This document shows positions 45,955 to 54,021 of a stretch of 64,000 nt of DNA, piece after piece (the stretch's first letter is position 1; every line of letters begins with the position of its first letter). A model generated the notes under the pieces. It saw only the letters and a program-made list of their open reading frames with translations, searched no databases and was not told where the DNA came from. Origin of the DNA: CAG-552 sp964516925 (lineage in GTDB: Bacteria; Bacillota; Clostridia; Christensenellales; Pumilibacteraceae); NCBI GenBank assembly GCA_964516925.1, contig CAZEXL010000003.1, positions 1 to 64,000 on the forward strand, written 5' to 3'. The position numbers and the translations under genes are program-made.

Positions 45955-46560
45955 CTTACCTTTCTTTAGTAAAGAAAGGTAAGCGAAAGAAACCTACTTT
46001 CTTTCCTAAAGAAAAGTAGGCAAAAGAAACTTAAACTTAACGTAAAAGAGTAGTGTGAATAACGCTACTCTTTTTTCGCACTCCGCCACTCTGTCATCCT
46101 GAGCCACAAAGGCGAAGGATCCCGCGGAAGCGGTTACTTTTCTTTAGGGAAAGAAAAGTAACCAAAAGAAACCTAAGCTAATAATAATTACGCTAAAGTT
46201 ACTCTGTCATCCTGAACCGCAGGTGAAGGATCTCGCGGAAGCGAAACCTTATTGTCATTGCGAAGGGACCTCTATGGCAATCTCTCTGTGTAACTGTGCA
46301 CTCTCGGCTCAATCAAGCGTATAAACTCCGCCACTCTGTCATCCTGAACCGCAGGTGAAGGATCTCGCGGAAGCGAAACCTTATTGTCATTGCGAAGGGA
46401 CCTCTATGGCAATCTCTCTGTGTAACTGTGCACTCTCGGCTCAATCAAACGCACCGCCGCTCAAATCTCATTCCCATAAGTTTCTTTGGCTTACCTTTCT
46501 TCACGAAAGAAAGGTAAGTCGCGCGGAAGCGAAACGTATGTTAGCACTACGGTAACAGCA
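45955..46560 (+). repeat. Dispersed intergenic repeat cluster 3
   Basis: Begins with the palindrome CTTACCTTTCTTTA/TAAAGAAAGGTAAG, then module A and B copies in the forward direction. It includes a tandem duplication: 46201-46316 and 46333-46448 are identical over 116 bp (132-bp period). The gap 45955-46682 contains no gene. This cluster borders the DGR region on its left. Confidence 0.85.
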
Positions 46561-46682
46561 GAAAACAGCCTAATCCGTATAAAAGCATGTCGCAACAAAA
46601 ATTCAACAAAAAAAGGAGGCGTACCTCCTTTTTGTTTGCGACGTTTTATTCGTAGCTTTGTTCTTCTTTCAAATCGTCTTTT

Positions 46683-46895
46683 TTATTGAAACACCTCAAA
46701 TAAATCGTTTGGCGTCATTTCGTATAAGTTGCACAAAAACAAAATCTGTTCGTAATTAAGTTGAAAAATCCCGTTCTCAAAACGACTGTATTGTTGTTGC
46801 GTCATGTTCATTAAATTAGCGACTTGCTGTTGAGTATATCCTTTGGCTTTGCGCTCGGACTTTAAGTTATTCCCAACCATTTTTGCTACGTTCAT
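46683..46895 (-). CDS. XRE-family regulator, divergent to the DGR operon
   Basis: A 70-residue protein that is almost only an HTH domain (LKSERKAKGYTQQQVANLMNMTQQQYSRFENG). It is transcribed away from the SPFH-TIR-DGR gene run. The ATG at 46895 is preferred over an upstream in-frame TTG; neither has a good ribosome site, and a CATAAT box lies just upstream. The intergenic region carries a perfect palindrome in the spacer of the opposing promoter, plus an extra half-site (ATGATGTA) at 46914-46921. It is the likely repressor of the operon and of itself; this is inferred from position. Confidence 0.8.
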   Translation of the reverse strand: MNVAKMVGNNLKSERKAKGYTQQQVANLMNMTQQQYSRFENGIFQLNYEQILFLCNLYEMTPNDLFEVFQ

Positions 46896-46928
46896 GCAAA
46901 GATTATGCCACAAAATGATGTAAAAGGT

Positions 46929-46957
46929 TTGACATACATCACTAAATGATGTATAAT
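46929..46957 (+). promoter_or_regulatory. Consensus promoter with perfect palindromic operator, DGR operon
   Basis: TTGACA (46929-46934), 17-bp spacer, TATAAT (46952-46957). TACATCA (46935-46941) and TGATGTA (46947-46953) form a perfect inverted repeat that fills the spacer, so a bound repressor would exclude polymerase. A related half-site, ATGATGTA, lies at 46914-46921. Confidence 0.85.
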
Positions 46958-47048
46958 AAGACTAAATTTTTTTATATCTAGCCGTATTTGCTAATATTGG
47001 CATTTACCGCCAGCATAAATACTTTTTTACAGAGGAGGACAAAAAAAT

Positions 47049-48440
47049 ATGGGGCAAATTGCAGAAGTCATCAAATATGAAGGCGACAATAGCACCTTTA
47101 TATGGAAGCATCCCAGTGAAGACTTTAATAGTCTTACGCAACTCATCGTTCACGAATCTCAAGAAGCGATTTTCTTCTTGAACGGTCAAGCATTGGACGT
47201 ATTCGGCGCAGGGCGTTATACGCTTGAAACGCAGAATATACCCAAGCTCGGCAAAATCTTAAATCGCACTACGGGCGGTGAAACTCCGTTCCATTGCGAG
47301 GTGTACTTTATCAACAAGACCGTTCAAATGGCGATTAAGTGGGGGACTGACAGCAAAATCCGTTTCATCGAGCCGAGCATGGGCATTCCGCTTGAAATCG
47401 GAGCATGCGGCGAACTGAACTTGGAAGTATCCGACGCACGAAAACTCCTTCTAAAGCTTGTCGGTACGATGAACGGTATCGCTTGGGGAGATAACGGCGC
47501 AGGCTTTACAAAGTCTATTCAAAATTGTTTTCGTCCGCTTATTTCCAATGCGATAAAGGCGCATTTACCCGGCACCATTAAAGCGCAAAATATCAACATT
47601 CTCGAAATCGACGAGAATTTGGAAATACTTTCCGAAGTTTTGCGCAAAAGCATAGTTCCCGGCTTCGAGGAATACGGGTTAACCATTCCGCAGTTTTATG
47701 TTTCAAATGTGCTTTTGCCCGAAAACGATCCCAACTTCCGTCGTCTTCGCGAATTACATACCGTTTCTTTCCAAACGAGAATGATTCAGGCGGAAGCGCT
47801 TGTTAAGAGCGCGCACGCCGACGCAGAAGCAAGCGTTGTGGCGGCGGAGCGTAAGGCGGCTTTAGAGCGTGAATCAACCGCAACCGAAATCGCAAGGCGC
47901 GCTGCCGAACGAGATATTATTCGCGCTCAAGCCGAAGCGCAAGCAACCAAAATGGCAGGTATAGCCGAAGCCGAGATTATGGCAGCCAAAGGATACTCAC
48001 AGAGAGACGTGCTTGCCGCAGACGTTCAAAAAGCGTATGCGGAAGGTATCGGAAATATGTCTATCAGCGGCGGTGGCGGAGGTGTTGCCGGAGATATGAT
48101 AGGGCTCGGGGTCGGTATGGCGGCTGCAGGCGCTGTTGCTCCAAAGCTTGGTGAGATGTTCAAGGGCATGAATCCCTCTGCACCCGTTGAAAACGCAACT
48201 GCAAAATGCGCAAAGTGCGGTGCGACTCTTCCGCCAAACGCAAAGTTTTGCTTGGAGTGCGGCGAAAAGGTAATTTCGGTTTCCGCAGATACCGTCGTTT
48301 GTCCCGAATGCGGAAAAACCGTAGTTAAAGGAAAGTTCTGCCCCGAATGCGGACACAAATTTATAACCGTTTGTCCTAAGTGTGGCAATAATGTTCCTGT
48401 AGGTGCAAAATTCTGTCTTGACTGTGGCGAGAAACTTTAA
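47049..48440 (+). CDS. SPFH/Band-7 domain protein with three zinc ribbons
   Basis: A 463-residue protein of the type often annotated as virion core protein-like. An SPFH domain fills about residues 10-230, followed by an Ala/Glu-rich coiled coil (about 240-315), a Gly-rich stretch (335-365) and three C-terminal zinc ribbons from Cys387 on (CAKCGATLPPNAKFCLECG, CPECGKTVVKGKFCPECG, CPKCGNNVPVGAKFCLDCG). SPFH proteins form membrane-associated oligomeric scaffolds. There is no N-terminal membrane helix. Start after GAGGAGG. It is first in the operon ending in the DGR, so it may organise the TIR protein at the membrane; that role is inferred. Confidence 0.87.
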   Translation: MGQIAEVIKYEGDNSTFIWKHPSEDFNSLTQLIVHESQEAIFFLNGQALDVFGAGRYTLETQNIPKLGKILNRTTGGETPFHCEVYFINKTVQMAIKWGTDSKIRFIEPSMGIPLEIGACGELNLEVSDARKLLLKLVGTMNGIAWGDNGAGFTKSIQNCFRPLISNAIKAHLPGTIKAQNINILEIDENLEILSEVLRKSIVPGFEEYGLTIPQFYVSNVLLPENDPNFRRLRELHTVSFQTRMIQAEALVKSAHADAEASVVAAERKAALERESTATEIARRAAERDIIRAQAEAQATKMAGIAEAEIMAAKGYSQRDVLAADVQKAYAEGIGNMSISGGGGGVAGDMIGLGVGMAAAGAVAPKLGEMFKGMNPSAPVENATAKCAKCGATLPPNAKFCLECGEKVISVSADTVVCPECGKTVVKGKFCPECGHKFITVCPKCGNNVPVGAKFCLDCGEKL

Positions 48441-48455
48441 CGGAGGTAAAAAATC

Positions 48456-49154
48456 ATGAAAAAGAATTTTAAGTATTACGTAATTTGGTGGTTGGGTCTG
48501 CTCGGCTTATTTAATTTACTTGCGTTTATTATCCCTGCGTATCCTACGCTTGAAAAGTTTACCCCATCGTTTTGGATAGGCTGGGGCGTAACCATAGCCG
48601 CGTTCTTTGGTCAATTGATTTGCGCTTGGGTTGCCTTTAAGGAAGAATCTGCGAAAAAGACGTTTTACAATATTTCGCTGTTTACCGTAAGTTACTCAGG
48701 ACTTATCTCGACGTTCGTCGTTGCTTTAATTTGCATTATCGTAACGCCGCTTCCTTATTGGATTGCCGCTATTGCTTGCGCGGTTGTGCTTGCTATAAAC
48801 ATTATTGCCGTCCTTAAGGCGAAAATTGCCATCGACGCCGTTGCTTCGGTTGACGCAAAGGTAGAAAAAGCAACCGCGTTTATTTACGACATGCGCGAAG
48901 AAAGCGAATCTTTGCTTACAAGGGCAAAAACCGATGAGATAAAAGTAATCTGCAAAAAAGTTCGCGACGCGTTTAAGTACAGCGATCCTATGAGCAATGC
49001 AGAGCTTGCCGCGGTTGAAGAAAAAATAAAGATATGCTTCGCACTTTTTAGCAAAGCCGTTATAGAAGAAAAAACCGAAGCCGCAACTTCGGAAGGCGAA
49101 GAAGCTCTTGCATTGATTGCCGAAAGAAACAACAAGTGTAAAAGAACAAAGTAA
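48456..49154 (+). CDS. Four-helix membrane protein with cytoplasmic helical tail
   Basis: A 232-residue protein with four hydrophobic spans (about 10-30, 40-62, 72-97, 99-120) and a charged, helical C-terminal half (DAVASVDAKVEKATAFIYDMR onward). It ends in an acidic then basic tail. No family recognised. It is 15 nt after the SPFH gene, with a CGGAGG ribosome site, and 59 nt before the TIR gene, so it belongs to the same transcript. It could be a membrane partner of either neighbour. Confidence 0.65.
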   Translation: MKKNFKYYVIWWLGLLGLFNLLAFIIPAYPTLEKFTPSFWIGWGVTIAAFFGQLICAWVAFKEESAKKTFYNISLFTVSYSGLISTFVVALICIIVTPLPYWIAAIACAVVLAINIIAVLKAKIAIDAVASVDAKVEKATAFIYDMREESESLLTRAKTDEIKVICKKVRDAFKYSDPMSNAELAAVEEKIKICFALFSKAVIEEKTEAATSEGEEALALIAERNNKCKRTK

Positions 49155-49213
49155 TTTAAAGCAGTGAATAAATTTAAGAAAGTCTTTTATGACAATTAAT
49201 TTGGAGATTTTTA

Positions 49214-51793
49214 ATGTCAATATTCAAATGTAAAATGTGCGGAGGCACATTAGAAATCAACGAAAACGAAACAGTTGCTACTTGCGAATACTGCGGTACG
49301 CAACAGACGCTGCCTAAGCTCGATGACGACAGACGCGCGAATTTATATGACCGCGCCAACCACTTTCGTCGAAGCAACGAGTTCGACAAGGCAATGGGGA
49401 TTTACGAACAGATACTAGCCGAGGACAACACCGATGCCGAAGCGTATTGGTCGCTTGTGCTGTGCCGCTACGGTATAGAATACGTGGAGGATCCATCTTC
49501 GCATAAGCGTATACCCACCGTTAATCGCGCGCAGTTTACCTCGATTTTCGACGACGATAATTACAAAGCCGCTCTTCGTTATGCGGACGGTTTACAGCGT
49601 ACGATTTACGAAAAAGAAGCAAAAGCGATAAACGAAATTCAAAAGGGCATACTTGCGATCTCTCAAAAGGAAGAACCTTTTGACGTTTTCATTTGTTATA
49701 AAGAAACAGACAATAGCGGCAGGAGAACACAAGACAGCGTTTTGGCGCAGGACCTTTACTATCAACTTACGCAAGAAGGATTCAAGGTGTTCTTTTCCCG
49801 AATCACGCTTGAAGATAAACTCGGCTCTGCCTACGAGCCATACATCTTTGCTGCGCTAAACAGCGCAAAGGTTATGGTAGTGCTTGGCACAAAGCCCGAA
49901 TACTTTAATGCAATATGGGTAAAGAACGAATGGAGCCGTTACCTTGCGCTTATAAAAAGCGGTCAAAAAAAGATGCTTATTCCTGCTTATAAGAATATGG
50001 ATCCGTACGATTTGCCGCAAGAATTTTCGCACTTACAAGCGCAAGATATGTCCAAACTCGGCTTTATGCAGGATTTAATAAGAGGCATAAAGAAGATTGC
50101 GCAAGCAGACGCGCCCAAAACAACCGTAATAAAAGAAACGATCGTTTCTGCAGGAAACGCAAACACGGCGCCGCTACTAAAGCGAGCGCATATATTTTTG
50201 GAAGACGGCGATTGGGAATCTGCAGACGAATATGCGGAAAAAGTGTTGGATATCGATCCGGAATGTGCAGAAGCATACGTTGTAAAGCTTATGGCGGAGC
50301 TGCGCGTGCAGCAAAAAACACGCCTTGAATTTTGCAATAGACCTTTTGATCACATGGACAATTACAACAAAGTTTTACGTTTCGGTAGCAATGAGTTGAT
50401 TAAAGAATTAAAAAAATATAACGTTACTATCCGCGAAAGCAACGAAGAAAACCGTAAAGCAAGTATCTATAATGACGGCGTTGCCCTTGCAAACTGTCAA
50501 ACGCCCCAAAAGCAGATCGAAGCGGCAATAAAATTCGAACAAATTGTCGGATACAAAAACGCGGAGGAAATGGCAAAAAACTGCCGCCGCCAAGCATTAA
50601 AATTATCGTACGACATTGCAACAGAGGTAATGAATAATGCCGCTACGGCACAACAATATACCGAAGCGGGAAGGATGTTTTTAGAAATATCCGATGATTA
50701 TGAGGCGGCTAAAGAAAAAGCGACAGAATGCGCCGCTAAAGCCGGGGAGCTTGCCGAGATAGAGCGTAATGATGCAATTTATGTTCGAGCGCTCGAGGCA
50801 ATGGAAGAAGATGATATTTCAAGCATCGAAAGAGCCGTAAAAAACTTCCAAACCATTATTGAATGGAGAGACTCCGAAAGTAAAATCAAGGAATGCAACC
50901 AAAAGATAGCCGACATAAAGGAGCAGCAAGAACAAAAAAGAATCGCCGCCGAGAAAGCGGCAAAAAAGAGGAAAAAAATTACTGCTATTGCGGCATCTTG
51001 CATATGCGTTACTGTTGCTTTCATGTTTGTGCTAAATTTTGCTATTATCCCTGCCGATAGATACAGTAAAGCAATGAATGCAATTGAACGACAAGATTAT
51101 GCTACGGCATACGAGTTATTACAAAAACTCGGAGATTATAAAGACAGCGGCTACCAAAAAAATGTTGTTAAAGTTAAACAAGAAAAAGCAGTTTTAAAAA
51201 ACGCAAAGGTCGGCGATTATGTATTTTTCGGATCGTACGAGCAAGATAATAACACTTCCAACGGAAAGGAAGATATCGAATGGCTTGTACTTGAAGTAGA
51301 AAACGGAAAAGCGCTTGTGATTAGCAAATATGCTCTTGACTGCAAACGGTACAACACAAGCTATACAAGTGTTACCTGGGAGACTTGTACGCTTCGAACG
51401 TGGTTGAATAACGATTTTATAAGCTCGGCGTTTTTAGCCGATGAAAAAGCAATGATACCTACGGTAACCGTATCGGCGGATAGGAATCCGAATTACAGCA
51501 CAAACCCCGGCAATGCAACGCAAGACAAAGTGTTTTTGTTAAGTATTACCGAAGTCAATAAGTATTTTAGTTCCGACGCTAAAAGGCAGTGCGAGTGCAC
51601 TGCATATGCGGACGCTAACGGAGCGTATGTCGCTAGCAATGGCAATTGTTGGTGGTGGCTGCGGTCGCCCGGCTATACTCAGGTCAGTGCCGCCTTTGTC
51701 TACAACTATGGCGACGTCCTCGAGGACGGCGACCGTGTCCGTAACGCTGATTTCGCCGTCCGCCCCGCTTTGTGGATTGATCTGAACTCTTAA
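49214..51793 (+). CDS. DGR target: zinc ribbon-TIR-TPR membrane protein with variable C-terminal domain
   Basis: An 859-residue protein. Zinc ribbon 6-27 (CKMCGG..CEYCG). TPR-like helices about 40-85. TIR domain about 155-250 (PFDVFICYKETD, then LGSAYEPYIFAAL, VMVVLGTKPEYF, KNEWSRYL), with Glu208 at the position of the catalytic Glu of NAD-cleaving TIRs. More TPR/coiled-coil helices to about 580, then KKRKK and one membrane span (588-610). From 666 a DUF6273-like, C-type-lectin-like domain ends in WWWLRSPG and AVRPALW. Residues 812-853 are the variable repeat. Positive-inside logic puts TIR in the cytoplasm and the variable domain outside. Probable role: a diversified sensor with a TIR effector. 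Confidence 0.9.
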   Translation: MSIFKCKMCGGTLEINENETVATCEYCGTQQTLPKLDDDRRANLYDRANHFRRSNEFDKAMGIYEQILAEDNTDAEAYWSLVLCRYGIEYVEDPSSHKRIPTVNRAQFTSIFDDDNYKAALRYADGLQRTIYEKEAKAINEIQKGILAISQKEEPFDVFICYKETDNSGRRTQDSVLAQDLYYQLTQEGFKVFFSRITLEDKLGSAYEPYIFAALNSAKVMVVLGTKPEYFNAIWVKNEWSRYLALIKSGQKKMLIPAYKNMDPYDLPQEFSHLQAQDMSKLGFMQDLIRGIKKIAQADAPKTTVIKETIVSAGNANTAPLLKRAHIFLEDGDWESADEYAEKVLDIDPECAEAYVVKLMAELRVQQKTRLEFCNRPFDHMDNYNKVLRFGSNELIKELKKYNVTIRESNEENRKASIYNDGVALANCQTPQKQIEAAIKFEQIVGYKNAEEMAKNCRRQALKLSYDIATEVMNNAATAQQYTEAGRMFLEISDDYEAAKEKATECAAKAGELAEIERNDAIYVRALEAMEEDDISSIERAVKNFQTIIEWRDSESKIKECNQKIADIKEQQEQKRIAAEKAAKKRKKITAIAASCICVTVAFMFVLNFAIIPADRYSKAMNAIERQDYATAYELLQKLGDYKDSGYQKNVVKVKQEKAVLKNAKVGDYVFFGSYEQDNNTSNGKEDIEWLVLEVENGKALVISKYALDCKRYNTSYTSVTWETCTLRTWLNNDFISSAFLADEKAMIPTVTVSADRNPNYSTNPGNATQDKVFLLSITEVNKYFSSDAKRQCECTAYADANGAYVASNGNCWWWLRSPGYTQVSAAFVYNYGDVLEDGDRVRNADFAVRPALWIDLNS
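51647..51772 (+). repeat. DGR variable repeat (VR)
   Basis: Aligns without gaps to 52317-52442 (offset 670). There are 22 mismatches, all at positions where the template has A. 22 of 37 template adenines are changed and none of the 89 other bases. It encodes residues 812-853 of the TIR protein. 15 codons are altered in meaning, mostly AAC/AAT to Tyr, Asp, Arg, Phe, Val, Leu, Ser or Thr, and one change is silent. The GC-rich end (GCCGTCCGCCCCGC) is conserved, as expected next to the initiation-of-mutagenic-homing site. Confidence 0.97.
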
Positions 51794-51802
51794 ATTTTCT
51801 AA

Positions 51803-51883
51803 TCTAAAATCATCCACTCGGCGCCGTAGGCGCAAATCAAAAATAATGCCGCCGTAAGGCGGTCGCGTAAATTTTATTTTAGA
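51803..51883 (+). promoter_or_regulatory. Paired GC hairpins in an outer inverted repeat, downstream of the VR
   Basis: GCGCC-GTA-GGCGC (51821-51833) and CCGCC-GTAA-GGCGG (51849-51862) lie inside TCTAAAAT (51803-51810) / ATTTTAGA (51876-51883). The GTAA loop is of GNRA type. In the Bordetella phage DGR a GC-rich hairpin/cruciform just after the VR promotes homing; this may be the counterpart, or a terminator-like element between target and avd. Confidence 0.65.
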
Positions 51884-51892
51884 GGTATGCAT

Positions 51893-52291
51893 ATGGAGCG
51901 CAAGCAAAGCGAATTGACTGTTATTACTAAAGCAAAAGATTTGTGCTCCTACGTAATGACCGTTACACAAAAATCACCCAAGCAATTTCGATTTACATTT
52001 GTCGGCAGATTGCAGAATTTGGCATTGTCGGCAATAGAAAACCTGTTTCGTGCGAATGACATATTTGTTTCAAAGGCGGACGTTCGTTCGCAAAAGGAAC
52101 GACTTTCCTATCAGCAAAGCGCAATGACGGATTTTAAGGTGCTTGGATATATTGCTCTGCTGTCTATGGAGCAAGGTTGTATTCTTTCAAAACAGTACGA
52201 GCAAATTTCGAGGCAAATTGCCGATTGCCAAAATCTGCTCGGCGCTTGGATGAACAGTGACAGAAGACGATTATCGTCCGACGGGACGTAA
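51893..52291 (+). CDS. avd: DGR accessory variability determinant Avd
   Basis: A 132-residue, all-helical basic protein of the Avd / 23S-rRNA intervening-sequence four-helix-bundle family (ELTVITKAKDLCSYVMTVTQ, then FRFTFVGRLQNLALSAIENLFRAN with the typical N-L-A-L-x-A-I-E-x-L). The ATG at 51893 is preferred because the AGAGG site is 7 nt away; the ATG at 51887 is too close. Avd pentamers bind the RT and the template RNA and are needed for cDNA synthesis. Length and position (target-avd-TR-RT) are canonical. Confidence 0.9.
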   Translation: MERKQSELTVITKAKDLCSYVMTVTQKSPKQFRFTFVGRLQNLALSAIENLFRANDIFVSKADVRSQKERLSYQQSAMTDFKVLGYIALLSMEQGCILSKQYEQISRQIADCQNLLGAWMNSDRRRLSSDGT

Positions 52292-52631
52292 TTGGGGGAT
52301 TCGATTGTATGGGCTCTGTTGGTGGTGGCTGCGGTCGCCCGGCAATAATCAGAACAATGCCGCCAATGTCAACAACAATGGCGACGTCAACGAGAACGGC
52401 AACAATGTCAATAACGATAATAACGCCGTCCGCCCCGCATTGCTCTCATATGGTCCGAAGCTTTTGTGTAAGTACGCAAAGCCAGTGCCGAGAGTAAAGG
52501 AATCGGATTCCCTCTCGAATTTTCGGGAAAATATATGTCGGCGGCAAGGGTAACGCTTTTCGCTTTATTCTTTATGGCAAAAAGGTAGTTGTGCACGGTT
52601 ATCTTTTTGCCCTGCCGATGGAATTTTAATT
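52292..52631 (+). ncRNA. DGR template RNA region (TR plus RT-proximal spacer)
   Basis: The 340 nt between avd and the RT gene contain the TR (52317-52442) and a 189-nt spacer. In studied DGRs this RNA is the template, and the spacer provides the priming site and the RT-Avd binding structure. A frame is open across the TR but has no ribosome site and is made of Asn-rich read-through, so I do not call it a gene. Confidence 0.8.
52317..52442 (+). repeat. DGR template repeat (TR)
   Basis: 126 bp matching the VR except at adenines. It is rich in AAC and AAT codons when read in the VR frame (N-N-Q-N-N, V-N-N-N-G-D-V-N-E-N-G-N-N), which maximises coding change without stop codons. The 5' third (TGTTGGTGGTGGCTGCGG) and the GC-rich 3' end lack A and remain constant. 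Confidence 0.97.
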
Positions 52632-53702
52632 ATGACGGATTATAAAAAACTATACGACTTTCAAAATCTTTATAAAGCGCACACCGTTGCAAGAAGAGGC
52701 AAACGCAACACAAGGGAAGTTATCGAATTTGAGGTGGACCTCGGAAAAAATCTAGCTATGCTTTCCGATTCGTTAAAGGACGGGACTTACAGAATGCAAG
52801 ATTACTATAGTTTTGCAATTTATGACCCTAAGTATCGTATGATCCACGCTTTGCATTACCGTGACAGAGTAGTGCAACATTGCTTGTGCGACGAAGTGAT
52901 TGCGCCAATTCTCGACAAAAAATTGATTTACGATAACGCCGCTTGCCGTATCGGGAAAGGCACTCACTTTGCGATAGGCAGGGTTTCAAAATTTTTGCAC
53001 GATTTCTATAATAAACATGGCACAGACGGTTATTTTTTGAAATGTGATATCCGAAAGTTTTTCGGCAATATCGACCACTGTGTTTTAAAGCAAAAACTAT
53101 CGAAAGTTATCGGCGATAAAGACGTTTTAAATCTTCTATACCGAATTATAGACAGTTTTGAGGTAACTTGGGGTAAAGGACTTCCGCTTGGAAATCAAAC
53201 CAGCCAATGGTTTGCTATATTTTATCTTAACGATTTTGACCGCTTGATAAAAGAAAAGATGAAAATCAAATATTACTCTCGCTATATGGATGATTGCGTG
53301 TTGATCCATCACGACAAGAAATATTTGCGCTATTGTCTTGATCAGATGAAGCAATGTTTAAAAACGTTGAAAATTGATTTTAACGAAAAAACCGAGATAT
53401 TTCCGTTAAAAAACGGAGTGGATTATCTCGGGTGGCATATATATCTTACCGAAAGCGGCAAAGTAATTCGTAAAGTTAAACAGCAGACAAAATATAGATA
53501 CAAGCGCAAATTAAAATATTTTCAGCGTGCTTATGCCGATGGGAATGTTGAATTAGAAGGAATTAATCAAGTTTTGTCAAGTTATCGTGCCCATTTGGCT
53601 TATGGGCATACGTATAAATTGCAAAAGAAAATTTTAGGAGATTTTGTTTTAAGGAGAAAACAGCAACCGCTTCCGCGAGATTCTTCACGTTGTTCAGAAT
53701 GA
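52632..53702 (+). CDS. DGR reverse transcriptase
   Basis: A 356-residue RT. Motifs: FLKCDIRKFFGNIDH (motif A with catalytic Asp), GLPLGNQTSQWFA (183-195, the DGR/group II-related motif 4 with G-N-Q-x-S-Q), RYMDDCVLI with the YMDD box at 218-221, and VDYLGWHI. DGR-type RTs make error-prone cDNA, misincorporating opposite template adenines. The last ~12 residues (QPLPRDSSRCSE) and the stop come from a reversed copy of the dispersed intergenic repeat, so the natural C-terminus may have been altered. The ribosome site is weak (GATGGAA), 12 nt upstream. Confidence 0.95.
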   Translation: MTDYKKLYDFQNLYKAHTVARRGKRNTREVIEFEVDLGKNLAMLSDSLKDGTYRMQDYYSFAIYDPKYRMIHALHYRDRVVQHCLCDEVIAPILDKKLIYDNAACRIGKGTHFAIGRVSKFLHDFYNKHGTDGYFLKCDIRKFFGNIDHCVLKQKLSKVIGDKDVLNLLYRIIDSFEVTWGKGLPLGNQTSQWFAIFYLNDFDRLIKEKMKIKYYSRYMDDCVLIHHDKKYLRYCLDQMKQCLKTLKIDFNEKTEIFPLKNGVDYLGWHIYLTESGKVIRKVKQQTKYRYKRKLKYFQRAYADGNVELEGINQVLSSYRAHLAYGHTYKLQKKILGDFVLRRKQQPLPRDSSRCSE

Positions 53703-54000
53703 CATAATAGCGTTGCGTACCTAAAATCTTATTGTCACCAACGAGGAGCGTTAGCGACGCGGCAATCTCTCCGTTAAACTCTTCCCTCTCGGCAATATCA
53801 AGCGTACTAATCTAAACCATCTGTCATTCTGAGCCGCAGGCGAAGAATCTCGCGGAAGCGAAACCTTATTGCCATTGCGAAGGGACCCCTGTGACAATCT
53901 CTCCGTTAAACTCCTACCTCTCGGCACAATCAAACTCACAACCGCATGCAAATCAAATTCTAACAAGCTTCTTTTGCCTAGTTTTCTATCGGCAAGGAAG
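53662..54000 (+). repeat. Dispersed intergenic repeat cluster 4
   Basis: Reversed module A (CGCTTCCGCGAGATTCTTC) overlaps the RT 3' end. Forward module B (GCGACGCGGCAATCTCTCC), forward module A (GTCATTCTGAGCCGCAGGCG..CTCGCGGAAGCGAAACC) and another module B follow. The gap 53703-54092 has no gene. Confidence 0.85.
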
Positions 54001-54021
54001 GTGTGTTTACTTTTCCAAAAC

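Noticed and set aside
45955..46682. CRISPR-like array in the repeat clusters
   Set aside because: Repeats are long, irregularly spaced, present in both directions and have no cas genes nearby.
52257..52553. Open frame across the TR encoding an Asn-rich protein
   Set aside because: The TR is a template RNA; the frame has no ribosome site and overlaps the avd end. Openness is expected because TRs mirror coding VRs.
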